Below are positions 60,545 through 64,000 of a stretch of DNA of 64,000 nt, piece by piece. Under the pieces are notes generated by a model that did no database searches, was not told the origin of the DNA, and was given only the letters and a program-made list of their open reading frames with translations. Both the position numbers and the translations under genes were made by a program. The DNA is from Ruminococcus_G sp050944435 (GTDB lineage: Bacteria; Bacillota; Clostridia; Lachnospirales; Lachnospiraceae), in NCBI GenBank assembly GCA_050944435.1, contig JBMNRB010000017.1, forward strand, positions 1 through 64,000, in the 5' to 3' direction. Positions within the stretch are counted from its first letter, which is position 1, and every line of letters begins with the position of its first letter.

Positions 60545-61303
60545 ATGGAATTACGCATAGCAGAAGGCGAGCGTTTGGACGACCTTCAAAACGGTTATAA
60601 AATAATACAGGATGCTAAGGATTTTTGTTTTGGCATTGACGCGGTGCTTCTGGCCTGGTTCGCCAGGGCAAAGCCAGGAGCACAGATACTGGATATGGGA
60701 AGCGGAAACGGGATTGTTCCCATACTGCTTCGGGCCAGATACGGCCAGGTACACATAACTGGCTTGGAAATACAGGAAAAAAGCGCTGCCATTGCGAGAC
60801 GAAGCGTTGCTTACAATCATCTGGAAAAAGATATTGATATTGTAACGGGGGATATTAAAGAGGCCGCAGCCATATTTGGAAAGGCCTCTTTTTCTGTCGT
60901 TACCGTTAATCCTCCATATATGTCGGGGGGACACGGACTGACAAATGATCATTCCTCCAGAACCATTGCGCGCCATGAGGTTTTGTGCTCTCTGGAGGAT
61001 GTGATTTCCCAGGCTTCATTGGTACTGAAGGAACGGGGAAAGTTTTATATGGTACACCGTCCCTTCCGTCTGGCGGAGATTATGTCTTTGATGGTGAAAT
61101 ATCATCTGGAACCTAAGAGAATGCAGCTGGTATATCCCTATGCAGACAAGGAGCCCAATATGGTGCTGCTGGAAGGTCTGCGGGGAGGGAATTCCAGAAT
61201 TACAGTGGAAAAACCATTGATTGTATACCGGGAGCCAGGAGTTTACAGTGATGATATTCTGCGAATATATGGAAGGAGTGAGGGATCATATGAATCTGGA
61301 TAA
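60545..61303 (+). CDS. trmN6: tRNA1(Val) A37 N6-methyltransferase-like protein
   Basis: 252-aa Rossmann-fold SAM-dependent methyltransferase. L-D-M-G-S-G-N-G-I-V-P near residue 48-58 binds SAM. The N-P-P-Y-M motif near 122-126 marks amino-group (adenine N6) methylation. Homologous to E. coli YfiC and Bacillus YabB, which modify A37 of tRNA-Val; the tRNA target here is assumed. No strong ribosome site, but 16 bp after ricT. It overlaps the AI-2E gene start. Confidence 0.88.
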   Translation: MELRIAEGERLDDLQNGYKIIQDAKDFCFGIDAVLLAWFARAKPGAQILDMGSGNGIVPILLRARYGQVHITGLEIQEKSAAIARRSVAYNHLEKDIDIVTGDIKEAAAIFGKASFSVVTVNPPYMSGGHGLTNDHSSRTIARHEVLCSLEDVISQASLVLKERGKFYMVHRPFRLAEIMSLMVKYHLEPKRMQLVYPYADKEPNMVLLEGLRGGNSRITVEKPLIVYREPGVYSDDILRIYGRSEGSYESG

Positions 61304-62453
61304 AGAGACGTTAAAGAAAATCAGAGGCCTTATTCTGTTTACTGCACTTCTGGTTGTGGCCCTGGTAAATTATGAAACCATATTCAAGGCAGCAAGATTT
61401 TGCCTCAATATTGCTTTTCCATTTCTTCTTGGAATAGGAATCGCTTTTTTGCTGAACGCCGTCACCAGCTTTTTTGAAATATATCTTTTTGGAAACCGAT
61501 ATATGAAAGACAGAAGGATAACGGGAAAAATTGCCCGGCCGGTCAGCCTGATTATTTCCATATTGGTGATTTTTGGCGTGATTTTCCTTGTAATGTTTGT
61601 AGTTGTTCCCCAACTGGGGACTACAGTGATGGGACTGGGAAGAACTATCACAAACTTTATTCCTCAGGCGGAAGCCTGGCTGAATGAACTGACCAAGGGA
61701 AATGAACTGATCAGCAGTATGTCGGCAGAGCTGGAGATAGACTGGGACAGAGTGATCAATTCAATTGTGGATTTTGTCCAGACAGGAGCAACAAACATTT
61801 TAAGTTCCAGTTATCAAATGATCCGTTCCCTGGTAAGCGCGGTCAGCAATTTCGTTATTGGTTTCGTGTTTGCCTGTTATATTGTGCTGCAGAAGGAGAA
61901 ATTAAAACGGCAGCTTACGAAAGTCTACACGGCTCTTCTGCCGGCCAGATATGCGGGATGGGTGGAAAGAATCTGTTCCCTGACTTACCGCACATTTATG
62001 AATTTCTTTGCAGGACAGTGCGTGGAAGCGATGATTTTAGGGCTGATGTTTTTTGTCGCCATGAGTATTTTTCAGTTTCCGTATGCGATACTGGTGTCGG
62101 TATTGATTGCTTTTACTGCGCTGATCCCTATTTTTGGAGCATTTATCGGCTGTGTTGTGGGAGCGTTCCTGATCTTGATGGTAAATCCCATGCAGGCCCT
62201 GGGATTTATCATAATGTTCCTGGTACTGCAGCAGGTCGAAGGCAATTTTATTTACCCCCATGTAGTTGGAAATTCGGTGGGACTTCCTTCCATCTGGGTG
62301 TTGATGGCAGTCACACTTGGCGGAAGCCTGATGGGGATCGTGGGAATGTTGATTTTTATTCCCATTGTGTCTATCTTGTATACGTTGTTCAGAGAATTTG
62401 TATATCACAGGCTGGAAAAGAAGAAAAAACTGGCAAAGGGTGAAGGAATATGA
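61290..62453 (+). CDS. AI-2E family (PerM-like) membrane transporter
   Basis: 387 aa with about seven to eight helices: two at the N-terminus, a long extramembrane stretch, then a C-terminal bundle. The late motif Q-Q-V-E-G-N-F-I-Y-P-H-V-V-G is the signature of this family (consensus Q-x-x-E-x-N-x-I-x-P). Some members export autoinducer-2 and others act in Na+/H+ exchange; substrate not shown. Start ATG 61290 with GGAG and AGGGA. The longer open frame from 61221 lies inside trmN6. It overlaps trmN6 by 14 bp and rsmI by 4 bp. Confidence 0.9.
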   Translation: MNLDKETLKKIRGLILFTALLVVALVNYETIFKAARFCLNIAFPFLLGIGIAFLLNAVTSFFEIYLFGNRYMKDRRITGKIARPVSLIISILVIFGVIFLVMFVVVPQLGTTVMGLGRTITNFIPQAEAWLNELTKGNELISSMSAELEIDWDRVINSIVDFVQTGATNILSSSYQMIRSLVSAVSNFVIGFVFACYIVLQKEKLKRQLTKVYTALLPARYAGWVERICSLTYRTFMNFFAGQCVEAMILGLMFFVAMSIFQFPYAILVSVLIAFTALIPIFGAFIGCVVGAFLILMVNPMQALGFIIMFLVLQQVEGNFIYPHVVGNSVGLPSIWVLMAVTLGGSLMGIVGMLIFIPIVSILYTLFREFVYHRLEKKKKLAKGEGI

Positions 62454-63292
62454 AAGGACTGTTTTTGTGCGCCACGCCGATTGGCAACCTGGAAGATATT
62501 ACACTGCGTGTTCTGCGAACGTTGAAAGAAGTGGATTTGATAGCGGCGGAAGATACACGGAACAGTATGAAGCTGCTGAATCATTTTGAAATAAAGACGC
62601 CTATTACCAGTTATCATGAGCATAATAAAATAGAAAAGGGAAAGTACCTGATCAGGAAAATGGAGGAGGGCGCTTCCGTGGCGCTGATAACGGACGCGGG
62701 AACTCCCGGCATATCGGATCCGGGGGAAGAGCTGGTGGCCATGTGTTATGAGAAAGGCATTCCGGTAACATCTCTGCCGGGGCCGGCTGCGTGTATTACT
62801 GCGCTGACTTTGTCAGGACTTCCCGGGCGCCGGTTCTGTTTCGAAGCTTTCCTGCCCATGGATAGAAAAGAAAGACGCCGTATACTGGATGAACTCAAAA
62901 ATGAAACCAGAACGATTGTTATTTATGAAGCGCCTCACCGTCTGGCTAAAACTATAAGCGAACTGGAAGAAGCGCTGGGCGACAGAAAAGTATCGTTAGT
63001 GAGAGAGCTGACGAAAAAACATGAGACGGTCTTTCGTTCATCGGTCAGTCAGATCAGATCTGCCCTTGAGACGGAACCGGTAAAAGGAGAGTGCGTCCTG
63101 GTACTGGAAGGAAAAAGCAGAGGGGAAATCCAGGCGGAAGAGATCGCCAGATGGGAAGAGATGCCCCTGGAAGAACATATGGCTTATTATGAAAATCAGG
63201 GAATGGACCGGAAAAGCGCCATGAAGCAGGTGGCAAAGGACCGGGGAGTGTCAAAAAGAGAGATATACCGGCAGATGCTGGAAGCAGAATAA
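62450..63292 (+). CDS. rsmI: 16S rRNA C1402 2'-O-methyltransferase
   Basis: 280 aa of the tetrapyrrole-methylase fold. A-T-P-I-G-N-L-E-D-I-T-L-R (residues 8-20) is the family start, with A-A-E-D-T-R near 34-39 and D-A-G-T-P-G-I-S-D-P near 84-93. RsmI adds the 2'-O-methyl on C1402 in the decoding centre of 16S rRNA. Full length. ATGA overlap with the AI-2E gene. It ends the operon starting at holB or earlier. Confidence 0.95.
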   Translation: MKGLFLCATPIGNLEDITLRVLRTLKEVDLIAAEDTRNSMKLLNHFEIKTPITSYHEHNKIEKGKYLIRKMEEGASVALITDAGTPGISDPGEELVAMCYEKGIPVTSLPGPAACITALTLSGLPGRRFCFEAFLPMDRKERRRILDELKNETRTIVIYEAPHRLAKTISELEEALGDRKVSLVRELTKKHETVFRSSVSQIRSALETEPVKGECVLVLEGKSRGEIQAEEIARWEEMPLEEHMAYYENQGMDRKSAMKQVAKDRGVSKREIYRQMLEAE

Positions 63293-63338
63293 GAATAAGA
63301 CTGACTCCACAACTGTTTTTCCGTTCTGATCATTATTT

Positions 63339-63383
63339 AAGGGACTTTCCCGCTGGCTTTTTTGCGGAAAAGTCCCTTTTTCT
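63339..63383. terminator. terminator between rsmI and the convergent small gene
   Basis: AAGGGACTTTCCCGC / GCGGAAAAGTCCCTT stem with one bulge (63339-63378), followed by TTTTCTT. Confidence 0.88.
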
Positions 63384-63805
63384 TAAAGATTGTCTATAAT
63401 TAGGCTGGCCTGAAGCGCGCTGTCTCCGATGGGAACCCAGCTTCTTGAGAGTTCCAGCAGACAGGTTTCGTCCGGCGTGGTGTCAGGACTGCGAAGAAAA
63501 GAGTCGGATAATCCAAATAATATTTTCTCGTTTGCTTTCAGGGTTGCCATATGTTTTTCGGACAGTTTCAGCATGTAGTCCGTGTCTTTGGCCCCCATTT
63601 CGATAAGTTTATCGGCGGTACGGCTTAGAAATTCAGTGTGTTCCTGGTCGCAGGATGCGAGAAAGACACATTTACAGAATCCTTTTGTAAAAAAAGCTTC
63701 ATCTTTCAACCGATTGAACAGTTGGATGAACCGCATCTTTTGGAAAGTGGAAAAGAAGCAATCCCCCTCAATCAAGGCATCTATAACCTTATTTTTCCAA
63801 TCCAT
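63383..63805 (-). CDS. hypothetical protein, 140 aa
   Basis: Not recognised. Soluble, mostly helical by composition, no membrane segment or signal peptide. It contains five cysteines (four dispersed in the first 55 residues) and a C-terminal segment ending in hydrophobic residues. The start is ATG 63805, preceded by GGGAGGG; the TTG 15 bases upstream overlaps that site. Coding is supported by a good ribosome site, a full-length open frame and its own terminator side. It lies alone between rsmI and the membrane protein at the edge. Confidence 0.7.
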   Translation of the reverse strand: MDWKNKVIDALIEGDCFFSTFQKMRFIQLFNRLKDEAFFTKGFCKCVFLASCDQEHTEFLSRTADKLIEMGAKDTDYMLKLSEKHMATLKANEKILFGLSDSFLRSPDTTPDETCLLELSRSWVPIGDSALQASLIIDNL

Positions 63806-63867
63806 AAAAATCCCTCCCAATTATTAGATATGTCTATATTATATCAGAGGAGGGAGAATCTGCAAAG

Positions 63868-64000
63868 CTAAACATTTTTTGCTTTTCCTGCTGTTCCCAT
63901 AATCTTGCAGAATATTATTGCGGCTCCTGTGCTGGCCATGGTGGCAAGGATGGCCGGGCCCAGGATTGCCGTGGGATCTATGCTCCCGTATTGACTTCGG
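63868..64000 (-). CDS. C-terminal end of a membrane protein, SpmA-like (partial)
   Basis: An open frame enters from the right edge and stops at 63868-63870. The last 44 residues include Y-G-S-I-D-P-T-A-I-L-G-P-A-I-L-A-T-M, then a hydrophobic helix and a short basic tail. This resembles the C-terminus of the nucleoside-recognition/Gate-domain proteins SpmA/SpmB (spore maturation). Only the tail is visible, so the assignment is tentative. Confidence 0.5.
   Translation of the reverse strand, partial: RSQYGSIDPTAILGPAILATMASTGAAIIFCKIMGTAGKAKNV

Noticed and set aside
1..64000. Prophage, integrative element or insertion sequence
   Set aside because: No integrase, transposase, relaxase, phage structural gene, attachment repeats or tRNA target was seen. 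The only duplication is the local tandem AraC/UroD unit and the hsp20 pair.

Overview
The window looks like a chromosomal segment of an anaerobic Clostridia species, most likely a gut Lachnospiraceae member. The reasons are moderate-to-low G+C, strong AGGAGG ribosome sites with frequent TTG/GTG starts, a T-box in front of ileS, a SAM-I riboswitch in front of metK, a RicT homologue, and typical gut-Clostridia families (DUF1002, UroD-like methyltransferases, sugar-binding lipoproteins, iron alcohol dehydrogenase). The genus is not determined. I see no rRNA, tRNA, CRISPR array, insertion sequence, phage or plasmid replication gene.

Layout. 0.2-2 kb: two near-identical Hsp20 genes on the minus strand around a DUF308 membrane protein. 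2-8 kb: a LysR regulator divergent from a UroD-family methyltransferase-like gene and an MFS carrier, then a split chromate-type transporter and a zinc-ribbon/WG-repeat protein. 8.2-11.8 kb: a heterodimeric ABC exporter on the minus strand. 12-22.5 kb: housekeeping genes (exonuclease, T-box-ileS, glycogen phosphorylase, a TPR/AAA+ protein, rsmA). 22.7-28 kb: secreted DUF1002 protein, HxlR regulator/flavoprotein pair, iron alcohol dehydrogenase with its TetR regulator and three matching operators, hemolysin III. 28-33 kb: S1 protein, CBS/DRTGG diphosphatase, flavin reductase, glutamate dehydrogenase behind a probable attenuator. 33.1-38.9 kb: a complete ribose operon rbsR-K-D-A-C-B with a LacI-type operator and a near-identical second site inside rbsR.

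39-47.9 kb is the most dynamic part. It holds an orphan sugar-binding-like lipoprotein beside a frameshifted AraC gene, a MATE pump, and a tandem duplication of a divergent AraC/UroD-like pair. In the left copy a deletion has removed the shared promoter region and both 5' ends, fusing the two genes head to head. The right copy is intact and is followed by a second orphan lipoprotein.

48-64 kb: shikimate kinase, murA, SAM riboswitch-metK, then a five-gene operon joining an amino-acid-type ABC importer to an ATP-grasp ligase and a flavin/ferredoxin-like protein. After it come a two-component system preceded by a long G+C-rich structured leader and a guanylate-kinase-like protein. The window closes with the cluster holB-ricT-trmN6-AI-2E carrier-rsmI, a small unknown gene and the C-terminal end of a membrane protein.

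The least explained parts are the ABC/ATP-grasp/flavin-ferredoxin operon, the structured leader at 55.65-55.84 kb, and the AraC/UroD/lipoprotein modules. All functions are inferred from visible motifs and order; no database search was run.
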